Shown: one piece after another, positions 28,628 through 36,858 of the stretch
Numbering within the stretch: position 1 is the stretch's first letter
Layout of the letters: each line of letters starts with the position of its first letter
NCBI GenBank assembly: GCA_002746935.1
Contig: PDRW01000009.1
Coordinates: forward strand, 1-38,624
DNA from: Rhodobacterales bacterium
GTDB lineage: Bacteria; Pseudomonadota; Alphaproteobacteria; Rhodobacterales; Rhodobacteraceae
DNA: 38,624 nucleotides
Direction: 5' to 3'
Made by a program: the position numbers and the translations under genes
The notes under the pieces: generated by a model
Told to the model about the DNA's origin: nothing
Database searches by the model: none
Seen by the model: only the letters and a program-made list of their open reading frames with translations

Positions 28628-29791
28628 ATGCCCGTCATCACCAATATTGAAGACCTGCACCGCATCTACCGCCGCCGGGCGCCGAAGATGTTCTACGATT
28701 ATTGTGAATCCGGAAGCTGGACCGAACAGACCTTCCGCGAAAACACGTCTGATTTCGCCAGGATCCGGCTGCGCCAGCGGGTGGCGGTGGACATGTCGGA
28801 CCGCTCGACCCGCACCACCATGGCGGGCGAGGAGGCGGCAATGCCGGTGGCGCTGGCGCCGGTGGGGCTGACCGGCATGCAACATGCCGACGGCGAGATC
28901 CTCGCCGCCCGCGCCGCCGAGAAATTCGGCGTGCCCTTCACGCTCACCACGATGTCGATCTGCTCGATCGAGGACGTGGCCGAACACACGTCCAAACCCT
29001 TCTGGTTCCAGCTCTATGTGATGCGCGACCAGGATTTCCTCCGCCGCATCATCCAGCGCGCCAGGGATGCGAAGGTCTCGGCGCTGGTGCTGACGCTCGA
29101 TCTGCAAATGATCGGCCAGCGTCACAAGGACATCAAGAACGGCCTCTCGGCGCCGCCGAAACCGACGCTGGTCAACATGCTGAACCTCGCCACCAAATGG
29201 CGCTGGGGGCTCGGGATGCTGGGCACGACGCGGCGGCAGTTCGGCAATATCGTCGGCCATGTGGACGGAGTGTCGGACCCGTCGAACCTGATGGCCTGGA
29301 CCGCCGAGCAATTCGACCCGGCGCTCGACTGGAAGAAGGTCGAGCAGATCCGCGACATGTGGGGCGGCAAGCTGATCCTGAAGGGGATCATGGAGCCGGA
29401 AGATGCGCTGATGGCGGCGAAGATCGGCGCCGATGCGATCGTGGTGTCGAACCACGGCGGGCGCCAGCTCGACGGCACCATCAGCTCGATCCGGGCGCTG
29501 GAGCCGATCGTGCAGGCGGTGGGCGACAAGGTGGAGGTCTGGATCGACAGCGGCATCCGCTCGGGTCAGGACGTGCTGAAGGCGGTGGCGCTGGGGGCGC
29601 GCGGCGCGATGATCGGGCGGGCCTATGTCTACGGGCTGGGTGCGATGGGCGAAGCCGGGGTCACCAGGGCGCTCGAGGTGATCCACACCGAGCTCGACAA
29701 GTCCATGGCCTTCTGCGGACATCGCGACATCCAGGACGTGACCCGCGACATCCTCCGCGTTCCGCGCGGGTTTTCGGGCGACTGGGACTGA
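28628..29791 (+). CDS. FMN-dependent alpha-hydroxy-acid oxidase (LldD-like)
   Basis: A 387-residue FMN enzyme of the L-lactate dehydrogenase / glycolate oxidase family. N-terminal NIEDLHRIYRRRAPKMFYDY, the FMN-binding LAPVGLTGM, LVLTLDLQ, LILKGIMEPEDA, and the active histidine in VVSNHGGRQLDG, then IDSGIRSGQDVLKA and GARGAMIGRAYVYGL. Likely oxidises L-lactate to pyruvate into the quinone pool, but the substrate among 2-hydroxy acids is not fixed by sequence. AGGGAGGAG lies just upstream of the ATG. Confidence 0.93.
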   Translation: MPVITNIEDLHRIYRRRAPKMFYDYCESGSWTEQTFRENTSDFARIRLRQRVAVDMSDRSTRTTMAGEEAAMPVALAPVGLTGMQHADGEILAARAAEKFGVPFTLTTMSICSIEDVAEHTSKPFWFQLYVMRDQDFLRRIIQRARDAKVSALVLTLDLQMIGQRHKDIKNGLSAPPKPTLVNMLNLATKWRWGLGMLGTTRRQFGNIVGHVDGVSDPSNLMAWTAEQFDPALDWKKVEQIRDMWGGKLILKGIMEPEDALMAAKIGADAIVVSNHGGRQLDGTISSIRALEPIVQAVGDKVEVWIDSGIRSGQDVLKAVALGARGAMIGRAYVYGLGAMGEAGVTRALEVIHTELDKSMAFCGHRDIQDVTRDILRVPRGFSGDWD

Positions 29792-29962
29792 ACCGGGGCC
29801 GCGCCTTACCCAACCGCCCCGGCAGGCAAGGCAAAGCTGCGATTTCGCGGCCGGACCCGTGCAAATTCGCGGTTTTGGCGGTTTTGTGCCTCCCCAAGCG
29901 ATTGAAATCGCGCTACTCTCCCCCCAAGTCAATGTAACATTCATTTACTTTCGTGAGGATCC

Positions 29963-30988
29963 ATGGCCACCAGTCTCGACACGCAAATCAAGGAAAGCCA
30001 GGCCCAGGTGGCCGAAGCGCAGGCAAAGATTTCAGAACTGACGACGCGGATCGAAACCGCGCGCTCCAGGGCGCTGTCGGGCGATGACATTTCCATCGAC
30101 ATCGAGAACGCCACCCTCGACGACGTTCATGCCCATACCGATCTGATGAACGCCAATATCGCCGAGCTCATCATGGGGCTCGACGATGTGACCGCCGGTT
30201 TCTCGAAGGATTTCGACGAGATGCGCACCCGCACCGGCTGGGAACGTTTCATCGGCCTGTTCTCGAAACACCGCGCCGAGGCCTTGCGTCAGGAGCGGAT
30301 GCGCAATGCCAATATCGACGACAAGCTTCAGGATCTGATCGGCAAGTCCGACACCATCGTGGCACTGTTGCAAAACCAGCTCGATCTGCTCAACGAGCAG
30401 AAATCCCGGGTGGAAAGCAACCTCACCCAGACACTGGACGACCGCGAGCTTGCCGTGGGCGAGCTGGAACGCATCCGCGCCGAAATCCTCGCCATGGACC
30501 CGAAGCTGATCGAGCTTGAGGGCAAGATCTCCGCCACCACCGATGCGGCGGCGCGCACAAAGCTGGAGACCGAACTGGCCGCGCTGAACGGGACATACAA
30601 CGATCTGGTGCAGCAGGAACAGGTGAAGCTCGCCCGCAGCCAGACGCTGGAGCGCTATATCGAGAAGGGCAAGACCTGGGTCGACAGCCTGCAAAATCAG
30701 GCCGCGACGCAGATGGTGCTGATCAACAAGCTCCAGACCGACACCAGACAGCGGGTGGTGCTGTATGACGCGCTGTCGAAATCGCTGAAGACCGCCCAGC
30801 AGCAGGATGTGGCGCACCGGATCAACGAGATCGGGGTGCAGACCGACAAGGAAGCCCAGGCCGCCATGGCCGCGATCGGCACCGCCACCAACCAGCGCAT
30901 GGCCGACATGATGGAGGCCCATGAGGAGCATATGGTCTTTGCCCGCGAGGTGCTGGAGGCCAAGGCCCGCGCCACCGAGCGCATCTGA
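29963..30988 (+). CDS. Long coiled-coil protein, TelA-like C-terminal pattern
   Basis: A 341-residue soluble, almost fully helical protein. Residues 1-60 and about 130-260 are rich in heptad-like K/E/L/A spacing. The later stretch QAATQMVLINKLQ, followed by ALSKSLKTAQQQ and AMAAIGTATNQRM, resembles in pattern the conserved C-terminal core of TelA/KlaA (toxic anion resistance) proteins, where QxxPQIRLIQ and later Q and TN positions occur; the match is by eye and weak. First of six co-directional genes; GTGAGG precedes its ATG. No signal peptide or membrane span. TelA-like proteins often sit near ATPases, which fits the context. Confidence 0.75.
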   Translation: MATSLDTQIKESQAQVAEAQAKISELTTRIETARSRALSGDDISIDIENATLDDVHAHTDLMNANIAELIMGLDDVTAGFSKDFDEMRTRTGWERFIGLFSKHRAEALRQERMRNANIDDKLQDLIGKSDTIVALLQNQLDLLNEQKSRVESNLTQTLDDRELAVGELERIRAEILAMDPKLIELEGKISATTDAAARTKLETELAALNGTYNDLVQQEQVKLARSQTLERYIEKGKTWVDSLQNQAATQMVLINKLQTDTRQRVVLYDALSKSLKTAQQQDVAHRINEIGVQTDKEAQAAMAAIGTATNQRMADMMEAHEEHMVFAREVLEAKARATERI

Positions 30989-30999
30989 CGGACCCGTTC

Positions 31000-32139
31000 A
31001 TGCCTGAAACCGACGCCCTCACCCGCGACCACATGGAGCTGGAAGACACCCGCGTCACCCGGCGCTACTTCGCCATGTTCGAGGCGATCACCGGGCATCT
31101 CGCCCGGGTGGCGGGGCAGTTCGAGGCCGAAGGCAGCCTCACCCGCGCGGAGGTGAACCTGCTGGCGCGCTACATGATCGCTCTGGGCTATACCTTCCGG
31201 GCGCTGGCCAACAAGTACCACATGGCCGGCCGGGCCGAGGGGCTTGGCCCCGGCAAGCTTACCTTCGACCGCGAGGAATCGGGCTTTCCGGTCCATGCGG
31301 AACTGTTGCAGATGGCCTCCGACGCCGCCCAGGCCGGGCGCCACATGAAGGGCATGCCGGGGCAGGATGAGCTCAGGCGCCAGATGGTCGAGGAGATCGT
31401 CGGCAAGTTGCAGGTGCCGACCCGGCTGCAATATGCGATGAGCCAGCGGCTCTATTACGAGGAGCTCGCCCGGGGCGAGATCTTCTGGCCGCAGATGCAC
31501 CCGGACGTGGTCTGGCTCGGCAATGACGGCGAGGGGCGCGATCTGCGGCGGCGCTATCTGGTGCATTGGGCGGTCTATGACAGCAGCCTCAACATCCCCA
31601 CCATCTATCTGATGGACCTCGAGGATACCGGCCGCACCGCGCTGCCCAAGGACGAACGCCGCTGGCCGGAGGCACAGGCGCATCTGATGGCGCAGGCGGT
31701 GGCGGGGCTGAAGCTGGTGACCATCGCCGGCGGCTTCGACCGCGATTTCGACGATCTCCACCCCAAACGGCTGCGCCGGTTTCATATCGGCCCGATGTAT
31801 TCTTCCGCCTTCACCCGCCAGACCGGCCCCCTGAAGGCGGTGCTTGAGGAGGCCCATGCGTCGGTGGGCGAGGACTGGGCGCTGGCCTGGACCATGGAGG
31901 ATCTGGTGAGCGAACGGGTGGAGCTGGAGAAATCCGGCTGGTTCGGGTCGGTGGAACGCGAGATCTTTTCGCTCGACCCGTTCGACGGCGCCGCCGACAG
32001 CGGTCGCACGCGGATGGACCGCGCCATCATCCTGCCGCAGCGTCCGTTTCAGGTGCTCGCCGAGAAAAACCCGCCGGGCTTTCGCGAGGTGCGGAAATTT
32101 GTCGTGAGCCCGGGGGGGCGGGTGTTGTCCTATCGGTAG
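31000..32139 (+). CDS. Conserved-looking unknown protein of the AAA cluster
   Basis: A 379-residue soluble protein with no family I recognise. It has a helical N-terminal half (VTRRYFAMFEAITGHLARV, then a long charged region) and a mixed C-terminal half with FDRDFDDLHPKRLRRFHIG and a late VRKFVVSPGGRVLSYR. No signal peptide, membrane span, P-loop or cysteine motif. It starts 11 bases after the coiled-coil gene and precedes the ATPase gene, with the same codon bias, so it is a real gene and probably a subunit or adaptor of the same system. Ribosome site weak; an in-frame ATG at 31033 is an alternative. Confidence 0.8.
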   Translation: MPETDALTRDHMELEDTRVTRRYFAMFEAITGHLARVAGQFEAEGSLTRAEVNLLARYMIALGYTFRALANKYHMAGRAEGLGPGKLTFDREESGFPVHAELLQMASDAAQAGRHMKGMPGQDELRRQMVEEIVGKLQVPTRLQYAMSQRLYYEELARGEIFWPQMHPDVVWLGNDGEGRDLRRRYLVHWAVYDSSLNIPTIYLMDLEDTGRTALPKDERRWPEAQAHLMAQAVAGLKLVTIAGGFDRDFDDLHPKRLRRFHIGPMYSSAFTRQTGPLKAVLEEAHASVGEDWALAWTMEDLVSERVELEKSGWFGSVEREIFSLDPFDGAADSGRTRMDRAIILPQRPFQVLAEKNPPGFREVRKFVVSPGGRVLSYR

Positions 32140-32210
32140 ATGCCGCCGGAGCCGGGGCGCACCCCCCCGGATTTCTGAAGGTAGTTCGGGAACAAGGAAG
32201 AGGATGAGGG

Positions 32211-34160
32211 ATGTCATTGCCTGCCGACCAGATGGAGCTTCGCGAAGACGAGATCCGGGCGCATTACCCGGCCGCGGCGGCGATGCTCGAAGGCTTCGAC
32301 CACAACCCGCGGATCGCGAAGCCGAAGGCGGAGGCTGTGGCGGGGGTGGAGCGGCAGGAGCGCTCGCCCGGGATCGGGTCGCGCCGGCGGTTCCGCTCGA
32401 CCACGCCGGGGCTGGTGACGCGTTCCACCGCGCGGCCCGAGGGCGTGCGGCTGATCGAACGGATCGAGGAGACCGATGGCGGCGATCCGATCCTGTCGCC
32501 GGGGCAGGCGACGGTGCTGCACAGCCTGCGCCGGGCGCTGGCGATCGCCTTGGCGGTAGCCGAGGGTTACGGCGAGCAGACCGGGCTTGTCGAACTCAAG
32601 AAGCACAATCTCGAAAAGGCGCTGGCGGCCGAGCGGCAGGCGGCCTTCGCCGAGCTTCTGGCGGGCGAGGCGCTGGTGGCGCTGTCGGTCTTTGCCAATA
32701 CCACCGCCTTTCTGCTGACCCCCCATGCGGGCGCGGTTTCGGTGGAGGTGGGGAGCGTCGAGGAGCTGCTGACCGACAATGCCGCGATGGCGCTGCACGG
32801 GGCGCTGTGGGAACTCGACCAGAAGATCGCGCTGTTTGCCAGTGACGAGCCGCGGCTGGTGGCGGTGGTGACGGGTTTTGCCGAACAACTCATGCAGCGG
32901 GTGGCGCTGCGGGCCCAGAATGCGCCCGGGCTCGAGGCTTTCACGGGCGTGCATTACCGCGTCGAGGCCGACGATCTCACGATCTCGGGCTTCACCCCCA
33001 GCCGCAAGGCACGCGGCTCGACCCTCACCATGAGTTTCAAGAAGCCGCATGAGGTGGTCGGCAACCATATCGCCAAATATCAGGCGATGAAGCTCTCGAA
33101 GATGCTGATGGCCTATGATTTCGAGCGCAAGCTGAACCCGTTTGCCGAGCTTGGCGGCTTCATCTTCACCTTCATGGGCGACGGCAAGCCCGGCACCGGC
33201 AAGACCACCCTGATCCGGATGATGGCCGGGCTGATCGCGGGCTATTGCGAGAACGCGGGCTATCCGTTCCGCTATCAGAACCTCTCGACCGAAAGCATCG
33301 ACAGCTATCAGGGCAAGTCGGCGCAGAATGCCAAGGCTTTCATCAACAACGTGCTCGACCCGGGCGTCATCGGGTTCGGCACCATCGACGATATCGACCA
33401 GCTCGCCGGCAAACGCGGCGACCGGCAGTCTTCGGCGGGGCAACTCGAGATCACCGCGGTGCTGATGGAGAGTTTTGCCGGGGCGAATACGGTGGTGCGC
33501 GGCAATTGCACCTTCGGGATGTTTTCCAACTACCCGGAGAATGTCGACGACGCGCTGCGGCAACGGGCGGGCGCGCGGTTCCTTGTCGACGGGCCGCAGA
33601 CCCGGGAGGATTACATCGACATCCTCGCGCTGCTGATGGGGCGCAATCACGACATCCCGCTCGGCAAACACGAGCTTTACGCCGCGCAGGAGATCAAACG
33701 CGCGGTGGCGGCGAGCTTCGAGGCCCATTCGCGGCCGCAGGAGGCGGGGCTGGAGCGGGTCTTCGAGCGGGTGTCGCGCGATCTCGGCAAGCTCGACACC
33801 ATCGCCAAGCTCGGCACCTATCTGAAAGGCATCCAGGAGGCCGACGCGCGTTTCACCGGCCGGGCGATCAAGAACATCACCGATGCGGTGAAGGTGCGGG
33901 CGATGGATTTCGAACTGCCCGACGAATGGATGGAAGAGCCGGAGCTGTTTCTGCTGCGCCCCTATGACGAGAAGCGCGGCATGATCGAGGAGCTGCGCAA
34001 GCCGATCACGGTGGAGATGGTGGTGCAGGAGATCAACCGCTACGCCGACAGCGAATTCCGCTATGCCGACAAGTCCGACGAAGCGGCCATCGCGCGGATG
34101 GTGCGCGATTTCGGGCTGACGGAAGAGGCGAAGCGGCGGTATCTGGAGGGGAAGGGGTGA
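32211..34160 (+). CDS. AAA+ ATPase of the six-gene cluster
   Basis: A 649-residue protein. Residues 1-310 are an unrecognised N-terminal region, helical in parts (SLRRALAIALAVAEGYGEQ). The AAA+ module follows: Walker A G325-KPGTGKT332, Walker B-type FGTID393-DID, sensor-1 asparagine in GMFSNYPENVDDALRQR, with RQRAGAR supplying arginine-finger candidates. A C-terminal ~170 residues (after about 480) look helical. The Walker B aspartates are DD, not the usual DE. No membrane span. Flanked by unknown and DUF6638-like genes. Expected to remodel or move a partner using ATP; the partner is probably encoded next to it. Confidence 0.85.
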   Translation: MSLPADQMELREDEIRAHYPAAAAMLEGFDHNPRIAKPKAEAVAGVERQERSPGIGSRRRFRSTTPGLVTRSTARPEGVRLIERIEETDGGDPILSPGQATVLHSLRRALAIALAVAEGYGEQTGLVELKKHNLEKALAAERQAAFAELLAGEALVALSVFANTTAFLLTPHAGAVSVEVGSVEELLTDNAAMALHGALWELDQKIALFASDEPRLVAVVTGFAEQLMQRVALRAQNAPGLEAFTGVHYRVEADDLTISGFTPSRKARGSTLTMSFKKPHEVVGNHIAKYQAMKLSKMLMAYDFERKLNPFAELGGFIFTFMGDGKPGTGKTTLIRMMAGLIAGYCENAGYPFRYQNLSTESIDSYQGKSAQNAKAFINNVLDPGVIGFGTIDDIDQLAGKRGDRQSSAGQLEITAVLMESFAGANTVVRGNCTFGMFSNYPENVDDALRQRAGARFLVDGPQTREDYIDILALLMGRNHDIPLGKHELYAAQEIKRAVAASFEAHSRPQEAGLERVFERVSRDLGKLDTIAKLGTYLKGIQEADARFTGRAIKNITDAVKVRAMDFELPDEWMEEPELFLLRPYDEKRGMIEELRKPITVEMVVQEINRYADSEFRYADKSDEAAIARMVRDFGLTEEAKRRYLEGKG

Positions 34161-34280
34161 GCGCGGACCGAAGGGGCCTGAGAGGATGCGAGGAATGATC
34201 ATGCCCGGACCACACGGGACCAGACTGCCCCCGGCGAGCGCACCTTCCGCGCGGAGCAAGACACAACGAGGGCCAACAGC

Positions 34281-35657
34281 ATGAAACGCCTCATCCAACG
34301 CGGGTTGATGTTCGGCAATCTGGTCCGCATCGACAGCCCGGCGCTCGTCGGGCGCTACAACCGTGCGCTCGAACGGCTGACCGGCCACCGCACGGCGCTC
34401 GACGACTTTCACATCGACATTTCGGGCTATTCCTACGAGATCGGCGAGGAGCTTGGCGACCATCTCTATCTCAACCCCGGCGGGGTCAACCGGATGTTCA
34501 TCATCCTCACCGTCGACCAGAAACGCGCGCCGCTGCTCAACGCGCAATTCTCCACCTCCCGCGGGATCCTGCAACAATTCATCGCCGACAACGAGGCCAA
34601 ACTCTTTGCCCTCACCGCGCAGGACGCGGTGGCCGGTGAGCTCGACAATTCGGTGTTCGAGGCCGAGGCCCCGGCGCGGCTGTTCGACATCCGCAAGATC
34701 ACCGTGGTCGCCGACACCACCCAGAGCCATGTGGCCAATGCCCGCGCGCTGGCCGACAAGATCGAGACCTTCCAGACCGAACCCGACGCCTGGTATGACG
34801 ACGTGCTGATCGCCGAGATGATCGAACTCGCCCGGACCACCGGCGACGTCACCCGCCAGCCGCTCGACCTCGCCCGCCCGACCTATGAACAGGGCAATTT
34901 CTGGACCGCGCATTTCGGCGGCCTCTACATCTTCCGCGATGCCCCCTTCCCCGCCGCGATCTCGGTGCGTCCGCGCGACGAGCTGGGGCCGATGCCGGTC
35001 GAGAGTTTCGACCTCACCATGCGCAACGCGATCGCCGCCTTCCTCGACACCAACGATCTGGTGGAACCGGTGATCCAGGCGCGCGGCGTCGACGGCGCGG
35101 CGATCCTGCGCCAGAAGATGGATTTCATCCTCGTCGATGCCGCCGCCAGCCTCGGGGTGAAGATCGACGGGTTCGACTCGCGCAGCCTCCACCGCCTCGC
35201 CCAGCGTCTCGGCCGCCGCCTGCCGGAGGAGTTTTCCAAGCTCGGCGCGCTGGTCCGCTGGGCGCTCAACGGCGGCAAATGGCCCCGGATCGCCTCCGAC
35301 AACCCGGCCTATTTCTACACCCTGCGCGCGCGCGCCGATCACCCCGACCGCGACCTGATCAACCAGCTTCTGGCGGAACTGACCCCGCTCGATGTCCGCC
35401 AGCTGTTCATCACCCACAAGCCCGCGTTCTATGCCGCCTACCGCCAGTGGCCGGAGGCGAAAAAGGAATATGTCGCCGAATTCCTGCACCGCGATTATGC
35501 CGCCAACAAGGCCGGCGCACGCGATGCGCTGTTCGGCGGCGCGGCGCAGGAAGCTGCGGTCAGATCGCCCTGGGACAGGGGGGACACCCGCACCTCCCGC
35601 GCCGGGCGTGATATTGTCGATCTTGTCGGCCCCTGGGGGGCGGTACTCGGGAGATAA
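34281..35657 (+). CDS. DUF6638-like protein
   Basis: A 458-residue soluble protein. I recall its N-terminal MKRLIQRGLMFGNLVRIDSP and HIDISGYSYEIGEELGD as the pattern of DUF6638 proteins found in Rhodobacterales, but cannot confirm this without a search. No catalytic motif is evident. The C-terminus (from about 425) is basic and low in complexity, ending WGAVLGR. GAGGG precedes the ATG. The stop is three bases from the next gene, so it is coupled to the small membrane protein. It always-by-position belongs to the ATPase operon here. Confidence 0.75.
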   Translation: MKRLIQRGLMFGNLVRIDSPALVGRYNRALERLTGHRTALDDFHIDISGYSYEIGEELGDHLYLNPGGVNRMFIILTVDQKRAPLLNAQFSTSRGILQQFIADNEAKLFALTAQDAVAGELDNSVFEAEAPARLFDIRKITVVADTTQSHVANARALADKIETFQTEPDAWYDDVLIAEMIELARTTGDVTRQPLDLARPTYEQGNFWTAHFGGLYIFRDAPFPAAISVRPRDELGPMPVESFDLTMRNAIAAFLDTNDLVEPVIQARGVDGAAILRQKMDFILVDAAASLGVKIDGFDSRSLHRLAQRLGRRLPEEFSKLGALVRWALNGGKWPRIASDNPAYFYTLRARADHPDRDLINQLLAELTPLDVRQLFITHKPAFYAAYRQWPEAKKEYVAEFLHRDYAANKAGARDALFGGAAQEAAVRSPWDRGDTRTSRAGRDIVDLVGPWGAVLGR

Positions 35658-35660
35658 GCC

Positions 35661-35939
35661 ATGATCGGTGCCATTCGTCTGATCTTCTTCGGTTTTCTGG
35701 CGCTCAGCGTCGTCTATTTCGCGGTCTCGGTGTATTCGCGCTCGATCCGGCGCGAAAAGCTCGAAGACTGGTGGGCGGAAGAACACCCGGGCGATGATGA
35801 CAGCCCGGAACGCGATGCCTATATCGAACAGGGCATGATCGACTACCAGAACGGGCTCAGGCCCAAGCTGATCTGGCTGGTCTATATCATTCCGGCCATC
35901 GCGGTCGCGGCGGTCATGTATTTCGTCAACGCCACCTGA
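35661..35939 (+). CDS. Small two-span membrane protein
   Basis: A 92-residue protein with two hydrophobic segments: residues about 4-26 (AIRLIFFGFLALSVVYFAVSV) at the N-terminus and about 70-88 (WLVYIIPAIAVAAVMYFV) at the C-terminus. The loop between is strongly charged (RREKLEDWWAEEHPGDDD). It could be a small membrane adaptor. The start has GGGAGA upstream and lies three bases after the previous stop. No family recognised. Confidence 0.8.
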   Translation: MIGAIRLIFFGFLALSVVYFAVSVYSRSIRREKLEDWWAEEHPGDDDSPERDAYIEQGMIDYQNGLRPKLIWLVYIIPAIAVAAVMYFVNAT

Positions 35940-35954
35940 GCCCCGGGAGACCCC

Positions 35955-36632
35955 ATGCGCCTCGTCCGAAACACCCTTCTCGCCATACTCGTCTTTGCCG
36001 CGCTGGTGCTGGCCCATTACACCCTGCCGCAGCACGACGTGGTGCGGGTGGTCAACACCTATCAGGAACGCCAGGATTTCGACGACTGGACCCGGATCTT
36101 CTGGTCGAAGCCGGACGATCTGTCGGACGTGCTGATGAACCGCGATGTGCAGTTCATCCAGACGGTGAAGAAGAAGACCTTCCTGTTCGGCTTCATCCAG
36201 CGCGATGCCGAAGAGGTGATGGTCTACCGCAACGAAGACACCGGCTGGCGCTGGCCACCCTATTTCAAGTTCGACACCGCCTCGCTCCAGACCGAGGCCG
36301 ACGATCTGCGCTCCACCCCGGAAGCGCCGAAATGGGCGGTGATGACGCATTACGGCTGGCGCGCCGAGCTGTTTTCGGCCTTTCCCAACGCGGTGGCGAT
36401 CCGGCCGGTGGACGGTCCCAACCCGACCATCATCCCGTGGTTCAACATCGGCTTCTTCGCGGTGCTGATCGTGCTTTTGCTGTTCATCCGCGCGATGTGG
36501 CTGCAATTCCGCGAACGCACCATCGACCCGGCGCTGGAAGACACCCGCGACGCCTGGGAACGGGTCGACGAAGAGCTCGACGCGCGCCGCGGCAAGCTCT
36601 CGCGCTGGTGGAAAAGCTGGACTGGAGGGTAA
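35955..36632 (+). CDS. DUF1523 family membrane protein
   Basis: A 225-residue protein with an N-terminal span (LLAILVFAALVLAHYTLP), a periplasm-like middle beginning with HDVVRVVNTYQERQ, and a second span (FNIGFFAVLIVLLLFIRAMW) followed by a charged cytoplasmic-type tail. The HYTLPQ and VVRVVNT patterns are typical of DUF1523, a Rhodobacterales family of unknown function. GGGAGA precedes the ATG. Last gene of the six-gene cluster. With the small two-span protein it would give the system a membrane part. Confidence 0.85.
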   Translation: MRLVRNTLLAILVFAALVLAHYTLPQHDVVRVVNTYQERQDFDDWTRIFWSKPDDLSDVLMNRDVQFIQTVKKKTFLFGFIQRDAEEVMVYRNEDTGWRWPPYFKFDTASLQTEADDLRSTPEAPKWAVMTHYGWRAELFSAFPNAVAIRPVDGPNPTIIPWFNIGFFAVLIVLLLFIRAMWLQFRERTIDPALEDTRDAWERVDEELDARRGKLSRWWKSWTGG

Positions 36633-36858
36633 ACGGGGGGGTAACCGGGGGGTAACGGCGCCGGTCTCTTCCTGCCGGGCCGGACACCCGGTTTGGCGCG
36701 GTTTGGCGACGGTGCGCCTCCATGGCGGGTCTGAAACCCCTTGCCCTGCTGGTCCCGCCCCGCTTCAATGGGGCACCCGGCGACAGCCATGACCCACCGG
36801 CCCGACCGGACCGTGACCGGGCTGCGACCAGACAAGCCGGACCGACAGGAAGGACGAC

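Noticed and set aside
28511-29944. N-terminal extension of the M15 peptidase frame
   Set aside because: The open frame continues on the minus strand, but that part is antisense to the flavin oxidase and precedes the signal peptide.
32214-36506. A 1430-codon open frame on the minus strand across the ATPase cluster
   Set aside because: It runs antisense to four well-supported genes and its translation is rich in H, R, A, V and D without any domain. Long antisense frames are common in high-GC DNA.
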